A DNA stretch of 64,000 nucleotides from Gammaproteobacteria bacterium. Lineage in GTDB: Bacteria > Pseudomonadota > Gammaproteobacteria > Methylococcales > Methylococcaceae. Position 1 is the first letter of the stretch; each line of letters opens with the position of its first letter. The translations under genes were made by a program, and so were the position numbers. Positions 17,031-31,784 of the stretch are shown piece after piece. The notes below the pieces were generated by a model. The model made no database searches, had not been told where the DNA came from, and saw only the letters and a program-made list of their open reading frames with translations. The stretch covers positions 1 through 64,000 of the forward strand of contig RFVA01000004.1 of assembly GCA_009922685.1 (NCBI GenBank). Reading direction: 5' to 3'.

Positions 17031-18400
17031 AAATTATTATCCTTGGCGCCGGTCAGGTCGGCGTGAGCCTCCTTTCAAGCTTATCCAGTGAAAAAAACGA
17101 TATCGTCATGGTGGATATTCGAGGGGACCTGCTCGATACCCTTCAGGATCGTTTCGATATTAGGACGGTACAAGGAAATGCTGCTCATCCGACGGTCCTT
17201 CAGCATGCAGGAGCGAATGAAGCGGACCTCTTAATTGCGGCCACCAGTGATGATGAAACCAACATGCTGGCGTGTCAGATGGCAGATCTCCTGTTCAAAG
17301 TGCCTAAAAAAATTGCACGGGTGAGGGCGATTGAGTACTTCATGTTTCCAGGGCTGTTCTCCCCAGAAACGATTCCGATTGATTACGTCATCAGCCCCGA
17401 GCAAATCATCACTCAGTTTATCCAGCGCCTCCTTGAATATCCTGGCGCTAATCAGGTGCATGATTTTGCAGAGGGGAAGGTCAGAATGGCTTCGGTGAAG
17501 GCACTTCGGGGTGGATTGATTGTTGGACGTGAAGTTAGAGAGCTTCATCAACACATTCCAAATTTTCACGCCCGAATTGCCGCGATCTTTCGAAACGGTC
17601 AACCCATTGTCCCCAATGGTAATACCATCATCAACCACGATGATGAGGTCTTCTTTTTAGCTTCCACAGAAGAAATCAAAGGCGTGATGGCCGAGCTTAG
17701 GAAAACAGAACGCCCTTATAAAAAACTCATCTTTGCAGGCGGCGGACATGTCGGTAAGCGAGTAGCACTCGCGCTTGAGCATGATTATCAGGTCAAAGTG
17801 ATTGAACGTGATCCTTTAAGAGCAAAGAAGATTGCAGGACAACTGGATAAGGCAACTGTCCTGGTGGGCGATGCCTCTGATAAAGAATTGCTGCTCAGTG
17901 AAAATGTGGATTCTGTTGATGTCTTTTGTGCGATCACCAACAATGATGAAGTCAACATTTTATCGGCCATGCTCGCCAAACGACTGGGTGCGCGAAGGGC
18001 CATCTGTCTCGTCAACAACGATGCCTATGCGGATATCGTTGATACGTCACACGTTGATCTAGTGATTTCCCCTCAACAGGCGACGATCAGTGCACTCTTA
18101 CGTTACATCAGGCGCGGCGATATTGCCCAGGTTCATTCCCTACGCCATGGATCTTCTGAAGCGATCGAAGTGATTGCTCATGGCTCTTCTGATGATTCAA
18201 AGGTTATTGGGGTACCCTTAAAAGAGATTGAAATGCCTGAAGGCGTGGTGATGGGCGCTTTAGTCCGTGATGATGAGGTCCTTCATGTGCATCATGACAC
18301 CGTCATTGAAGATGGTGACCATGTCATTATGTTTTTGCTGGATAAAAAACTGATTCCTGCGGTTGAACGTTTATTCCAGTCAGGTTTAAAACCTCATTAA
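17027..18400 (+). CDS. trkA: Trk potassium uptake regulatory NAD-binding subunit TrkA
   Basis: This 457-residue cytoplasmic protein comprises two RCK units, as in E. coli TrkA. First Rossmann loop IILGAGQVGVSL (3-14) with acidic partner in VMVDIRG; second loop FAGGGHVGKRVA (about 235-246) with VIERD. Each is followed by a TrkA_C domain, the second ending with DGDHVIMFLLDKK. TrkA binds NAD(H)/ATP and gates the TrkH or TrkG potassium channel. No trkH is adjacent, so its channel partner is encoded elsewhere. It follows cysQ with a 4-base overlap and precedes a rhodanese gene by 10 bases. Confidence 0.95.
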   Translation: MKIIILGAGQVGVSLLSSLSSEKNDIVMVDIRGDLLDTLQDRFDIRTVQGNAAHPTVLQHAGANEADLLIAATSDDETNMLACQMADLLFKVPKKIARVRAIEYFMFPGLFSPETIPIDYVISPEQIITQFIQRLLEYPGANQVHDFAEGKVRMASVKALRGGLIVGREVRELHQHIPNFHARIAAIFRNGQPIVPNGNTIINHDDEVFFLASTEEIKGVMAELRKTERPYKKLIFAGGGHVGKRVALALEHDYQVKVIERDPLRAKKIAGQLDKATVLVGDASDKELLLSENVDSVDVFCAITNNDEVNILSAMLAKRLGARRAICLVNNDAYADIVDTSHVDLVISPQQATISALLRYIRRGDIAQVHSLRHGSSEAIEVIAHGSSDDSKVIGVPLKEIEMPEGVVMGALVRDDEVLHVHHDTVIEDGDHVIMFLLDKKLIPAVERLFQSGLKPH

Positions 18401-18410
18401 GAGTTCCTCC

Positions 18411-18809
18411 ATGTCCATCATTCAACGACTAACCCCACAAGATGCCTATAAGGCCATGACGGCCACCTCGGATGCTCTTTTGATCGATGTCAGGGATCCG
18501 GTTGAATATGTGTTTGTTGGGCACCCCATCCACTCAAAGAACATTCCGTGGGCTTTTGCCCCTGACATGCGGAAGAATTCCTCTTTTGTTGAACAGGTGC
18601 AAGAAATAGCGCCATCATTGGATACGCCATTATTTTTGCTATGCCGGAGTGGCCAACGATCGTTTTCAGCGGCAAAGGCGCTTGAGGATCAGGGATATCG
18701 GCAAATCATTAATGTCGAAGAAGGGTTTGAGGGGGATCGCAATGAATTTAAACAGCGCTCCACCCTCAATGGCTGGCGTTTTCAAGGGCTTCCTTGGGAG
18801 CAGGGGTGA
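18411..18809 (+). CDS. Rhodanese-like domain protein
   Basis: This 132-residue single-domain rhodanese has LLIDVRDPVEYVFVGHP (23-39) and the active-site loop FLLCRSGQRS (about 73-82), in which the Cys would carry the persulfide. The C-terminal EEGFEGDRN and GWRFQGLPW are typical of small proteobacterial rhodaneses. It probably moves sulfur in the cytoplasm; the acceptor is unknown. Its last 44 bases overlap the 3' end of the convergent panE gene, a fairly long tail-to-tail overlap. Confidence 0.88.
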   Translation: MSIIQRLTPQDAYKAMTATSDALLIDVRDPVEYVFVGHPIHSKNIPWAFAPDMRKNSSFVEQVQEIAPSLDTPLFLLCRSGQRSFSAAKALEDQGYRQIINVEEGFEGDRNEFKQRSTLNGWRFQGLPWEQG

Positions 18810-19733
18810 TTCGGGGTTTACGCGATTCTCTTTGGGCTTTGCACGTCATGAGTTGATAGAGGGTTGCAAGGTGAGGATGGGCAACTCCGACGCGTTCAGC
18901 GGCACGGACGGTATTTCCTAGAATAGCCTCGATTTCCATCTCTCGAAAAGACTCATAGTCATTCAACATGCTTGTTCGGTAGGCTGGCATATTCAAGGTT
19001 CCCTCGATCTGCTGATCGGGAACGCCATGTTCGAGAGGATGGCCCGCAGCCGCTGCAATCTTCATGACTTCGTCCATGATCGATCGAATTAATGGGTTTA
19101 AGAATGCGAGCATTTCTTGTGTGTTAAGGCCCCCTGAGATGACGGAGAGGGGGTTGAATGCTGCATTCCAGACACATTTCTGCCAACGTGCTGTCACGAT
19201 GTTCTCGGTTGCTAGGGCCTTAATACCAGAAAGCTCGAAGGATTCAGCCAAAAGGCGGGTTTTCTCTGAGATTCCGCAGGGGTAGTTCCCAAGGGTGACA
19301 TGGCCATAGGATTGATGCCAGATGGTGCCGGGATGGGTGCGGGTCACACAGATAAAAGCAAGCCCTGAGATGATTTCATGATCTTTGAAGGCCTCTTGGA
19401 TCGGGGCCTCGATTTCAACACCATTAGATAACAACCCGATCGCCGTTGATGGGCCAACGTAAGGTCTTACCAAGGCCACCCGATCAAGACTCTCAAGAAC
19501 TTTTGTGCACAAAAGAATGATATCCGGCTCGACGGTCAGGGTGCCTTGGTCTCTGATGACTTCTGCCGGCATAAAATGCCATTGGCCAAGGGGAGTATCA
19601 CTGGTCAGTCGGATACCACGATCCTTAATTATCTCAAAATCTGATCGTGCAAGGACGGAGACACGGTGCCCTGCTTTAGCGAGAAGTGACCCGTAAAAAC
19701 TTCCGATAGCCCCTGTGCCAATGATCAAGATAT

Positions 19734-19737
<4 letters not shown>
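18766..19737 (-). CDS. panE: 2-dehydropantoate 2-reductase (KPR family)
   Basis: This 323-residue NADPH-dependent reductase of the ApbA/PanE family would reduce ketopantoate to pantoate in pantothenate synthesis. It has IIGTGAIGSFYGSLLAKAGH (4-23), the catalytic-region Lys in LLCTKVLE (about 75-82), and the C-terminal-domain RWQKCVWNAAFNPLSVI (about 185-201) with the conserved Lys and Asn. Several paralogous dehydrogenases share this fold, so the exact substrate is less certain than the family. It overlaps hda by 4 bases (ATGA). Confidence 0.82.
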
Positions 19738-21431
<1,694 letters not shown>

Positions 21432-21466
21432 GAAAGATCCCTCAGATTAAGTAGGCCTGGAAACGA

Positions 21467-22507
21467 CTAGATATCAACCCGTTCCATCTGGAGGACTTCC
21501 CGTAGGACCGTCGTCGCATAGGATCCTGAAGGCAAGGTAAAACACACCTTCAATGCATCTTCGGAAAGCCTTTCGTAGGTAAGGTTTTGAGGGCAAAGTC
21601 TAAATGGGCGACGTTGCGTTTCAAGGCCTGCTTGACGGAGTCCTTCAATGAGATCCAGATGTTGATGTTCAATGGCTTCTTCCATCGAGCGGGCCCTTCC
21701 GGTCGCAGCTGAAGGCGCTTGACCCACCATGACACCACTCGGGTGGATGAGCTTCATCGCCATCCGATCTTTAATCTCGAGATCATTTGGCTCTGGAATG
21801 AAGAAGCTCTTGGAATCTTCAAACATAAATACATCGCCTTCGACCCACTGATTCCAATGTTGCTCTTTGACTCTTATCGCCAAGAGGTCATTGAAAATCT
21901 GGGCGCGGGCTGCGGAGAGAAAAAGACCTCGACGGTAGGCATCGATGCGCTGCGTAGGGTCTTTAAAGAGTTGGCGCGCCCGATCGGTATTATCCCCTTG
22001 ACGGCCAAAGCGCTGTGGGCCGAAGTAGTTTGGAACCCCATCACGCTGAATCGCTTGGAGTCGTTCTTCAAGAGCTTCTGGAGGGACGGTCAGGTGTCGG
22101 AGGCTTAGGCTAAATCGGTTCCCCTTCAGCGCTCCCTTGCGAAGTTTTCTGGCGTTTCTTGTGGCGGCTAGAACTCTCATAGAAGGGGTATTGAAATCGG
22201 ACCAAAGAGGATCCTCTTTTCCAGGCAATTGAATACTAAACCACTGCGTGGTTAACCCGTGACGATCTTTCAGTCCCGCATAACTGACATCACGAAGTTT
22301 TACACCACAAAAGCGCGCCAGTTGTTTGGCCACAATATCCGTATTTTCACCGGCCTTTTCGACATGAACAAAGGCATGCTCCCCGTCCCCTGAGGCTTCA
22401 AACCCTAACAGTTCCTCGACGATAAAGTCCGTGGGAGTCAGTTTGATGACCCCATGGGCCTCAGGGACGCCATGCACATAGGGAAGGTGAAGGGTGGGGT
22501 CAGACAT
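21467..22507 (-). CDS. truD: tRNA pseudouridine(13) synthase TruD
   Basis: This 346-residue enzyme converts uridine 13 of tRNA-Glu to pseudouridine. The family core includes LTPTDFIVEELLGF (about 22-35), VSYAGLKDRHGLTTQWFSI (78-96, with the catalytic Asp in LKDRH), VPNYFGPQRFGRQGDN (about 152-167) and the C-terminal FTLPSGSYATTVLRE. The ATG sits 4 bases after the ispF stop. This is the standard ispD-ispF-truD order. Confidence 0.94.
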   Translation of the reverse strand: MSDPTLHLPYVHGVPEAHGVIKLTPTDFIVEELLGFEASGDGEHAFVHVEKAGENTDIVAKQLARFCGVKLRDVSYAGLKDRHGLTTQWFSIQLPGKEDPLWSDFNTPSMRVLAATRNARKLRKGALKGNRFSLSLRHLTVPPEALEERLQAIQRDGVPNYFGPQRFGRQGDNTDRARQLFKDPTQRIDAYRRGLFLSAARAQIFNDLLAIRVKEQHWNQWVEGDVFMFEDSKSFFIPEPNDLEIKDRMAMKLIHPSGVMVGQAPSAATGRARSMEEAIEHQHLDLIEGLRQAGLETQRRPFRLCPQNLTYERLSEDALKVCFTLPSGSYATTVLREVLQMERVDI

Positions 22508-22510
22508 GGG

Positions 22511-22990
22511 CTAGGAGCGTTTTTCGAGGAGTGCGACCGCCATCGAAGAAATGCCTTCGCCGCGCCCTTCAAAACCCATGCCTTCGGTCGTGGTGGCTTT
22601 GACGTTAACAGCATCGATGTCGATGTGAAGGTCTTGAGCGATGGTCGCACGCATTCGATCGATGTAGGGCGCGAGCTTTGGGAGTTGCGCAATGATCGTG
22701 ACATCGACATTCATGACGACATAGGATTGAGCGGTCAACTTAGCGAAAATATGTCTAAGGAGAATGCGGCTATCGATGCCCTTAAAGTCTTGGTCAGTAT
22801 CTGGAAAATGACGCCCAATATCCCCCATGGCTGCCGCGCCTAAAAGGGCATCCGACAGAGCATGTAGTGCGACATCCCCATCAGAATGCGCTGCGAGGCT
22901 TTTTGAATAGTCGATGGGTACGCCGCCAAGGACCAATTGACCGCCCTCTGTAAACCGATGGGCATCGTAACCTTGTCCAACTCTGATCAT
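22511..22990 (-). CDS. ispF: 2-C-methyl-D-erythritol 2,4-cyclodiphosphate synthase
   Basis: This 159-residue MEP-pathway enzyme forms the cyclic diphosphate intermediate of isoprenoid synthesis. It has the zinc-binding GQGYDAHRF (6-14), [26 protein letters not shown] (34-59, written here in two stretches: [15 protein letters not shown] then [11 protein letters not shown]) and a C-terminal [16 protein letters not shown]. Homotrimer family of about 155-160 residues, so the length is normal. It lies downstream of ispD with a 116-base gap. Confidence 0.95.
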   Translation of the reverse strand: MIRVGQGYDAHRFTEGGQLVLGGVPIDYSKSLAAHSDGDVALHALSDALLGAAAMGDIGRHFPDTDQDFKGIDSRILLRHIFAKLTAQSYVVMNVDVTIIAQLPKLAPYIDRMRATIAQDLHIDIDAVNVKATTTEGMGFEGRGEGISSMAVALLEKRS

Positions 22991-23106
22991 GAGAGTGATT
23001 CCTTAATGGATAAATGAAAATAATGAGGTTATGAGGGCTTTATGCCACTAAAGGCGCATCATGGCCTATCGTTATTATCGGGTTAGGAAAGCGGCCTTGG
23101 GTCACC

Positions 23107-23862
23107 TTATGGGCTGGCCTCATCCTTTTGCTGCTCTAGAAAAAAAGCGGCGAGTCTGAGGTCTTCTGGACGAGTGATCTTGATATTATCCGAACGGCCT
23201 TCGATGATTCTAGGTTCAAAGCCCCGAAACTCCATCGCACTCGCTTCATCGGTGATCACTAGACCATCACGCAGTCCTTCCTGAAGAGCCGTCCTTAAGG
23301 CTTCAAATCGGAACATTTGGGGTGTCAAGGCCCTCCAGATCTGACTTCGATCAGGCGTTTCTTTAACCCGTCTCTCTTCAACTCGTTTTAAAGTATCACT
23401 GACGGGAAGGGCGAGTAAGCCACCGATGGGATCTTCAAACAATGTTCTCATCAGCTTCTGGATATCAGCCTCCGTGATACAGAGCCTTGCTGCATCGTGG
23501 ACTAAAACCCAATCCATGGGATCGGCCCGATCGCTTAAATGATCGAGTGCTGATAGGACTGAATCAGCCCTTTCAGAACCACCAGGCGCTCGAATAATCC
23601 GGGGATTGTGGGTAAAGGGGAGGGCCTCCCAATAACCATCCTCCGTTCCAAGGGCTACGGCGATAGCTGTAATCTCGTTGACCTTCAGCAACCGTTCGAG
23701 GGTATGTTGAAGGACCGGTTTACCGAGGATCTCAAGATACTGCTTGGGTCGGTCAGATGCCATCCTCTTGCCCACGCCAGCTGCGGGGACGACGGCCCAG
23801 AAACGTTGGTTCATCCGTGATCGATGGGGCTTAAAATCAAGAAAGGAACCGTGGTCATGCAC
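23107..23862 (-). CDS. ispD: 2-C-methyl-D-erythritol 4-phosphate cytidylyltransferase
   Basis: This enzyme transfers CMP to methylerythritol phosphate in the MEP pathway. It has the nucleotide loop [20 protein letters not shown] (24-43), VHDAARLCI (about 122-130) and TDEASAMEF (about 203-211). The in-frame ATG at 23862 has AAGG 8 bases upstream; homologues start nearer the ATG at 23814 ([13 protein letters not shown]), which has no clear ribosome site, so the first 16 residues are uncertain. It follows ftsB by 7 bases. Confidence 0.93.
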   Translation of the reverse strand: MHDHGSFLDFKPHRSRMNQRFWAVVPAAGVGKRMASDRPKQYLEILGKPVLQHTLERLLKVNEITAIAVALGTEDGYWEALPFTHNPRIIRAPGGSERADSVLSALDHLSDRADPMDWVLVHDAARLCITEADIQKLMRTLFEDPIGGLLALPVSDTLKRVEERRVKETPDRSQIWRALTPQMFRFEALRTALQEGLRDGLVITDEASAMEFRGFEPRIIEGRSDNIKITRPEDLRLAAFFLEQQKDEASP

Positions 23863-23869
23863 TGAACCT

Positions 23870-24265
23870 TTAGTGTTGGATTGGGGCAGAGGTCTTCCCT
23901 ACGGATTTTTTTGCCTTCTGCTGCCCCTTCGTGGGCGGTTTAGGCCTTTTGAGGGTGGTTTCAGGCGTTGATGCTATGACAGGCGTCACCGTTTCTTCGT
24001 CGTAGACCTGAACGTAAGTCTCTCCCGGTTTGACCATACCGAGATCGTTTCGCGCTCTTTCTTCGACGGCATCGGAGCCATCGCGAAGATCAATGACATC
24101 AGCGGCAACCGCTGCATTTCTCACTTTACGCTTCTCGCCTTCCTGCTGAAGTTCATCAATGCGGCGGGTGGTATCACGATACTCCTCAATCCCGCCATCA
24201 CCGAGCCAAAGTCGGTATTGGAGGGCCGCTATTAACAACAGCAGGAAAACGATCAGCTTAGACAA
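23870..24265 (-). CDS. ftsB: Cell division protein FtsB
   Basis: This small single-pass membrane protein belongs to the FtsQLB division complex. It has an N-terminal membrane segment (about 3-16, [16 protein letters not shown]), the conserved WLGDGGI turn, and a leucine-rich coiled coil to about residue 60 followed by [23 protein letters not shown]. It is 131 residues, longer than the usual 90-110 because of a Pro/Lys-rich tail after residue 95. It lies between eno and ispD, the normal place. Confidence 0.93.
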   Translation of the reverse strand: MSKLIVFLLLLIAALQYRLWLGDGGIEEYRDTTRRIDELQQEGEKRKVRNAAVAADVIDLRDGSDAVEERARNDLGMVKPGETYVQVYDEETVTPVIASTPETTLKRPKPPTKGQQKAKKSVGKTSAPIQH

Positions 24266-24285
24266 GGGTCTGACCTAACAGGTAA

Positions 24286-25608
<1,323 letters not shown>

Positions 25609-26430
25609 TTAGAAAAGAGGCTGTGCTTTGACGGTCATGTCAATGGTCTTTAAAACTTCGAGCAATTCTTTCATTCGCGCCATGGGCCATGAATTGGGGC
25701 CATCACTCAAGGCCTTATCAGGATTGGGGTGGGTTTCCATAAAGAGCCCTGAGATTCCAACGGCCAAAGCGGCTCGGGCCAGGGCCGGGATAAATTCACG
25801 TTGGCCACCTGAGGAGGTTCCTTGGCCACCAGGAAGCTGGACAGAATGGGTCGCATCAAAGACCACAGGGCAGCCGGTTTCACGCATGATGACAAGCGAC
25901 CGCATATCAGAAACCAAGTTGTTGTAACCGAAGGAGACACCCCGCTCACAGACCATGATGTGTTGGTTTCCGGTGGCTTTGGCTTTATCGACCACGTGTT
26001 TCATATCCCATGGGGCTAAAAACTGGCCTTTTTTAATATTGACGGGTAGTCCGAGTTCCGCGACTTTTTTTATAAAGTTGGTTTGGCGGCAAAGAAAAGC
26101 GGGGGTCTGAACGACATCAACCACGTCGCTGACTTCGTCGAGCGGAGAATCTTCGTGAATATCCGTGATCACCGGAACGCCGATCGTTTTTCGAACCTTC
26201 CCTAAAATTTCAAGGCCTTTCTCAACACCGAGACCCCGAAAACTGTTGCCTGATGATCTATTCGCCTTATCGAAGGAGGATTTATAGATGAAGGGAATTC
26301 CAAGCGTTTCAGTTAATTCCTTCAGTGTCCCTGCGGTCTCCATGGCGAGCTCTTCGCTCTCAACGACACAAGGTCCCGCCATCAAAAAGAAGGGCAGCCG
26401 TTCGCCGATTTCAAAATGACAGAGTTTCAC
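25609..26430 (-). CDS. kdsA: 3-deoxy-8-phosphooctulonate (KDO-8-P) synthase
   Basis: This enzyme condenses PEP with arabinose 5-phosphate for LPS inner-core KDO. Visible motifs are [55 protein letters not shown] and [11 protein letters not shown]. The FLCRQT and Cys-containing MAGPCVVES wording suggests the metal-dependent subgroup rather than the E. coli type; that is inference. A TTG at 26439 overlaps the pyrG stop but lies only 2 bases after GGAG; the GTG at 26430 has 11-base spacing and matches homologues that start MKLCGFE, so I use it. Confidence 0.95.
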   Translation of the reverse strand: MKLCHFEIGERLPFFLMAGPCVVESEELAMETAGTLKELTETLGIPFIYKSSFDKANRSSGNSFRGLGVEKGLEILGKVRKTIGVPVITDIHEDSPLDEVSDVVDVVQTPAFLCRQTNFIKKVAELGLPVNIKKGQFLAPWDMKHVVDKAKATGNQHIMVCERGVSFGYNNLVSDMRSLVIMRETGCPVVFDATHSVQLPGGQGTSSGGQREFIPALARAALAVGISGLFMETHPNPDKALSDGPNSWPMARMKELLEVLKTIDMTVKAQPLF

Positions 26431-26435
26431 AATCT

Positions 26436-28100
<1,665 letters not shown>

Positions 28101-28243
28101 TCACCAAGACCCTGATCATCGGGTTTTGGCCCAGCATGCCACTCATTTTACTTCACCGTCAGTCAGCCGTCACCGGATTTAGCTTCTTGATTCAGCATAA
28201 TCCGTTTAAAATTGGAACATTGTTGCTATTTGAGGCCTTTCTG

Positions 28244-28567
28244 ATGCGCACTTCTTCCATCGTCCTTTTCATTCTCACGGTTACAGCCCTGGCCCTCTCG
28301 GGTTGCACATGGGTCGAATTGAAGCCACAAGGCGAAAAAGTCAAAGTGCTCACCATGCGTGACACTCGAAAATGCAAGAAGATCGGCCATGTGACTTCCA
28401 ACACGACAGACTCCATCGCTTACATCCCAAGAGATGCGGATTCAGTGAATGATGAGCTTAACCGGCTTGCGAGGAACTACGCCGGCCAAATGGGTGGCAA
28501 TGCCATCGTCCCGACCGGCCAGCCGCAACAGGGTGAACAATCGTTTAACGTCTTTTACTGCAAATAA
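28244..28567 (+). CDS. DUF4156 family small lipoprotein
   Basis: This 107-residue predicted outer-membrane lipoprotein has a lipobox ALSGC (Cys21). The mature part has EKVKVLTMRDTRKCKKIGHV and LARNYAGQMGGNAIVPTG, with Cys residues near 49 and the C-terminus, as in DUF4156/RcsF-like small lipoproteins. No function is established. I start at the ATG at 28244, where the signal peptide begins, although the frame is open further upstream. It is read divergently from pyrG and converges on tilS. Confidence 0.8.
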   Translation: MRTSSIVLFILTVTALALSGCTWVELKPQGEKVKVLTMRDTRKCKKIGHVTSNTTDSIAYIPRDADSVNDELNRLARNYAGQMGGNAIVPTGQPQQGEQSFNVFYCK

Positions 28568-28592
28568 AGACGCGCGTCATCTGCAGCCCCAT

Positions 28593-29933
28593 TTAGGGCT
28601 TTCTGTGCTCGATTTTTATTCCTATGCTGCTTTTTGATTCAGCAGAAAAAGATTCATCCATCCAAAGATCACCCACGGCTGCCAGCTTGTCATTAAGAAA
28701 AATGAGGGGGATCGTGTTCCGCTCCCAGGGGGGGACCCCTTCTTCCTGAAAAAGCTTGCGGAGCTCTTGGTGGCCTTGGCGCCCTTTGAGCTTGATTTTT
28801 TCGCCACCCCGTCGGTAGTGGACGTTGACGGTATGCGTGTTCCAGTCAGAAAGCGCAATGCCCTCCCCGTAGGTTTCCGTTAATACCAGACACCCATTCT
28901 TTTCAAGCGGGATCAACCTCGAGGTTGAGGGGATTGGGGGGGGCGACATTGTAGGTATAGCCGGATGGACGGGATGGAGGAAGAGTTGTCCTCGATACCG
29001 ACGTATTCTTCCTTCTGGCCACACGATGTCGGGGTTACGATCGGGGGCTGCGTAGAGTCCTTCGCTGCAAATACGTTCGACCATCTTGGTCGATGGCAGC
29101 CTAAAGCCTTGCGATCTGATCCAGCGCCTCACGATGGCCCGCTGCAAGGTTGGCGCCAATCTTTTTAATCGCTCGACCTGGAGACTCCGATCATCAAGGA
29201 TCCATGGGTAATGATCCTCGATCGCTTCATCGAGCAACTGCTCAGTTTCTGCCATATGTTGCGCGCTCCTCGCGATAACGGATCCCACTGCGGGCCAACG
29301 TTGTTGGATCAGAGGGAGGATGTCACGCCGGATTAAATTGCGATCGTAGCGTGTGTCCTGATTACTCAGGTCTTCAATCCAAGGGATCCCTAATGCGGAA
29401 CCGACTTTGACGATGTCCTCGCGTGAGACGCCTAAAAAGGGTCTTAAGAGATGTCCTTCTTGAAACGAGGTTCTTAAGGGCATGGCGGATAGACCTCGGG
29501 GTCCAGCGCCTCTAAAGAGTTGTAAGAGAAACGTTTCGGCTTGGTCATCTTGGTGCTGGGCTAAGAGTAAAACATCCTCCGGCTCCATAATGGCGGCAAA
29601 TGCCTCGTAGCGAGAGTTTCGAGCCGCTTCTTCAGGGCTTTCGCCTGCTGCGTTTAGGGCATCTACCGCTCTAATAACCAGTGGGACCTTGAGCTCTCGA
29701 CAATATGATGAACAATGTTCACTCCATTGGTCAGCCAGCTCATGGAGTCCATGATGAACATGGATCGCTCTGACAGCGCTATCTTGCAGAGAGGGTCTAA
29801 TGGCCGCTAAGAGCGTTAAGAGAACGCTTGAATCGATACCACCGCTATAACCGACCCAGTAAGTGGGGGCTTTGGGCCATCTCTTCAGCTGATCAAGCAG
29901 ATAAGAGGGCGTCAGACTGGACTGTGCGTTCAG
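28593..29933 (-). CDS. tilS: tRNA(Ile)-lysidine synthetase TilS, with no canonical start codon
   Basis: This enzyme makes lysidine at C34 of tRNA-Ile, an essential reaction. The N-terminal PP-loop is intact: YWVGYSGGIDSSVLL, IHVHHGLHELADQW, ESPEEAARNSRYEAF, then LLAQHQDDQAETFLLQLFRGAGPRGLSAMPL. This first part lies upstream of the only in-frame ATG (29588), which would delete the ATP site. Between the in-frame TAG at 29942-29940 and the PP-loop there is no ATG, GTG or TTG; the coordinates use a CTG at 29933, the first plausible near-cognate start, 12 bases after the accA stop. Otherwise the gene looks full-length (about 447 residues). Confidence 0.85.
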   Translation of the reverse strand: MNAQSSLTPSYLLDQLKRWPKAPTYWVGYSGGIDSSVLLTLLAAIRPSLQDSAVRAIHVHHGLHELADQWSEHCSSYCRELKVPLVIRAVDALNAAGESPEEAARNSRYEAFAAIMEPEDVLLLAQHQDDQAETFLLQLFRGAGPRGLSAMPLRTSFQEGHLLRPFLGVSREDIVKVGSALGIPWIEDLSNQDTRYDRNLIRRDILPLIQQRWPAVGSVIARSAQHMAETEQLLDEAIEDHYPWILDDRSLQVERLKRLAPTLQRAIVRRWIRSQGFRLPSTKMVERICSEGLYAAPDRNPDIVWPEGRIRRYRGQLFLHPVHPAIPTMSPPPIPSTSRLIPLEKNGCLVLTETYGEGIALSDWNTHTVNVHYRRGGEKIKLKGRQGHQELRKLFQEEGVPPWERNTIPLIFLNDKLAAVGDLWMDESFSAESKSSIGIKIEHRKP

Positions 29934-29944
29934 AAGGGTCTAGA

Positions 29945-30913
29945 TCAGCCTGGATTGGCTTCCTCAAAAACGCCATACGACATCAGTTTTTGATAGCGTT
30001 TTTCAAGCAGCGTCTCCAATGAAACCGCATTCAATTCAGCGAGCGAGCGTTTCAGGGCACTCGCCAGGTGTTCTGCAGTTTTCTCACGGTCACGATGGCA
30101 GCCGCCGAGGGGTTCAGGAATAATCTCATCAATGAGCGAGAGTCCTAGAAGACGATCCGAGGTAATCCCCATGGCTTCAGCCGCGAGCTCGGCCTTATCA
30201 GCACTTTTCCAAAGAATTGAGGCACATCCTTCCGGTGAAATGACGGAATAAGTGCTGTATTGGAGCATCATAAGCCGATCTCCCACCCCGATCGCCAAAG
30301 CGCCCCCTGAGCCACCTTCACCAATCACGGTGCAGATGATGGGCGTCTTGAGGGTGGCCATTTCAAACAGATTGCGTGCGATTGCTTCGCTTTGACCGCG
30401 CTCTTCAGCATTAATCCCAGGATACGCTCCAGGGGTATCGATTAGGCAGATAATAGGGAGTTTAAAGCGTTCGGCGAGCTTCATGAGGCGCAGCGCCTTT
30501 CGGTAACCTTCAGGGCGGGGCATCCCAAAATTACGGAAGATTTTATCCTTGGTATCACGGCCTTTTTGATGGCCAATGATCATCACCGGGGTGCCTTCAA
30601 GCTTTGCTAGACCACCGACGATGGCAGGATCATCGGCGAAAGTCCGATCACCATGTAATTCGTGAAAGTCTTCGAAGATGAGTTCGATGTAATCAAGCGT
30701 ATAGAGTCGCTGAGGATGACGTGAAAGTTGCGAAATCTGCCAGGCCGTTAAAGAGGTGAAGACGGATTCCGTGAGTTTCCGGCTTTTTTCTTCAAGTTTT
30801 GCGATTTCCTCTGAGATATTGATCTCATTGTCAAAACCGACACGCCGCAATTCATCGATTTTGGCCTGCATATCGGCAATGGGTTGTTCAAAATCAAGAA
30901 AATTCAGATCCAT
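29945..30913 (-). CDS. accA: Acetyl-CoA carboxylase carboxyltransferase subunit alpha
   Basis: This 322-residue carboxyltransferase alpha subunit works with AccD to make malonyl-CoA. It has the starting [18 protein letters not shown] coiled coil, [56 protein letters not shown] and [15 protein letters not shown]. Normal length. Upstream of tilS, as in many gammaproteobacteria. Confidence 0.97.
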   Translation of the reverse strand: MDLNFLDFEQPIADMQAKIDELRRVGFDNEINISEEIAKLEEKSRKLTESVFTSLTAWQISQLSRHPQRLYTLDYIELIFEDFHELHGDRTFADDPAIVGGLAKLEGTPVMIIGHQKGRDTKDKIFRNFGMPRPEGYRKALRLMKLAERFKLPIICLIDTPGAYPGINAEERGQSEAIARNLFEMATLKTPIICTVIGEGGSGGALAIGVGDRLMMLQYSTYSVISPEGCASILWKSADKAELAAEAMGITSDRLLGLSLIDEIIPEPLGGCHRDREKTAEHLASALKRSLAELNAVSLETLLEKRYQKLMSYGVFEEANPG

Positions 30914-30942
30914 AGCCAGTCATTCCCATCACGCAAAGAGCC

Positions 30943-31662
30943 TCATTTTAACACTTCTGTCAGAAATTCTAGAAGGCATTGGTGCGATCTGTCGTTGCTG
31001 GTCGGGTGATAGACGGTCCCAAACGATCGGTCATTGGCCTTTGGATTGGTGAAGGCATGCATCGTGTGGGAATAAAAATGCAATTGCCAGTCGGCACCTC
31101 GGTGCGTTAACTCGTGACCGAGTGCAACGGCATCTTCTGGCGTGGCCATCGGATCCTCAAAACCATGAAGGATCAGTATCTTAGATTGAATCGGTGGGGT
31201 AGGGAGTCCCTGCGGCGGGTTAAATAGGCCATGAAAACTGATGACGCCACGAAGATCAGCTCCACTTCTTGCCAAATCAAGGACACAGAGGCCTCCAAAG
31301 CAGAATCCGATGGCGGCCACCCGATCGACGTCGGTTTCAGGCTGTTCTTTCAAGACGTCAAGGGCGGCCCAAAGGCGTTCTTTCAGTAGAGTGCGATCAC
31401 TGAGAAGGCCGTTCATGAGGGCCGAATTTTCTTCAGGCGTTTGTCCTACCTTCCCCCCTCCGTAGAGGTCAATGGCAAAGGCGGTATATCCCCACTGGGC
31501 TAATTGATCTGCCTTCCGACAGGCGAATTCATCGCGACCGACCCACGTGTGAACAATCATGATCGCGGGTTTTGGTGTGGTACTCCCCGAAGGGATGGCT
31601 AGATAGCCCTCAAATTCAACGCCCTGGTGCTGATACTGAACGGTTCTGGTAGTCAATGTCAT
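30943..31662 (-). CDS. Dienelactone hydrolase family protein
   Basis: This alpha/beta hydrolase of the dienelactone hydrolase family has a Cys-based triad visible as GFCFGGLCVLD (nucleophile elbow, Cys in GFCFGG), HGFEDPMATPED (Asp) and FYSHTMHAFTNP (His). The start WVGRDEF is also typical. Family members hydrolyse lactones or esters; no aromatic-degradation genes are near, so the substrate is unknown. I use the ATG at 31662 (MTLTTRTVQYQ, 239 residues), where homologues start, rather than the in-frame start at 31725. Confidence 0.88.
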   Translation of the reverse strand: MTLTTRTVQYQHQGVEFEGYLAIPSGSTTPKPAIMIVHTWVGRDEFACRKADQLAQWGYTAFAIDLYGGGKVGQTPEENSALMNGLLSDRTLLKERLWAALDVLKEQPETDVDRVAAIGFCFGGLCVLDLARSGADLRGVISFHGLFNPPQGLPTPPIQSKILILHGFEDPMATPEDAVALGHELTHRGADWQLHFYSHTMHAFTNPKANDRSFGTVYHPTSNDRSHQCLLEFLTEVLK

Positions 31663-31784
31663 GGTGTTCTCGAAAAGGGTCGATCGTGATTTTATAAACG
31701 TCGTGATAGAGAGAGGATTTCTCACGCTTCATGCCGTTGCGTGGTTACTTCAAGGTCCTTATCTTGACGTCGATGGACCGCTCA

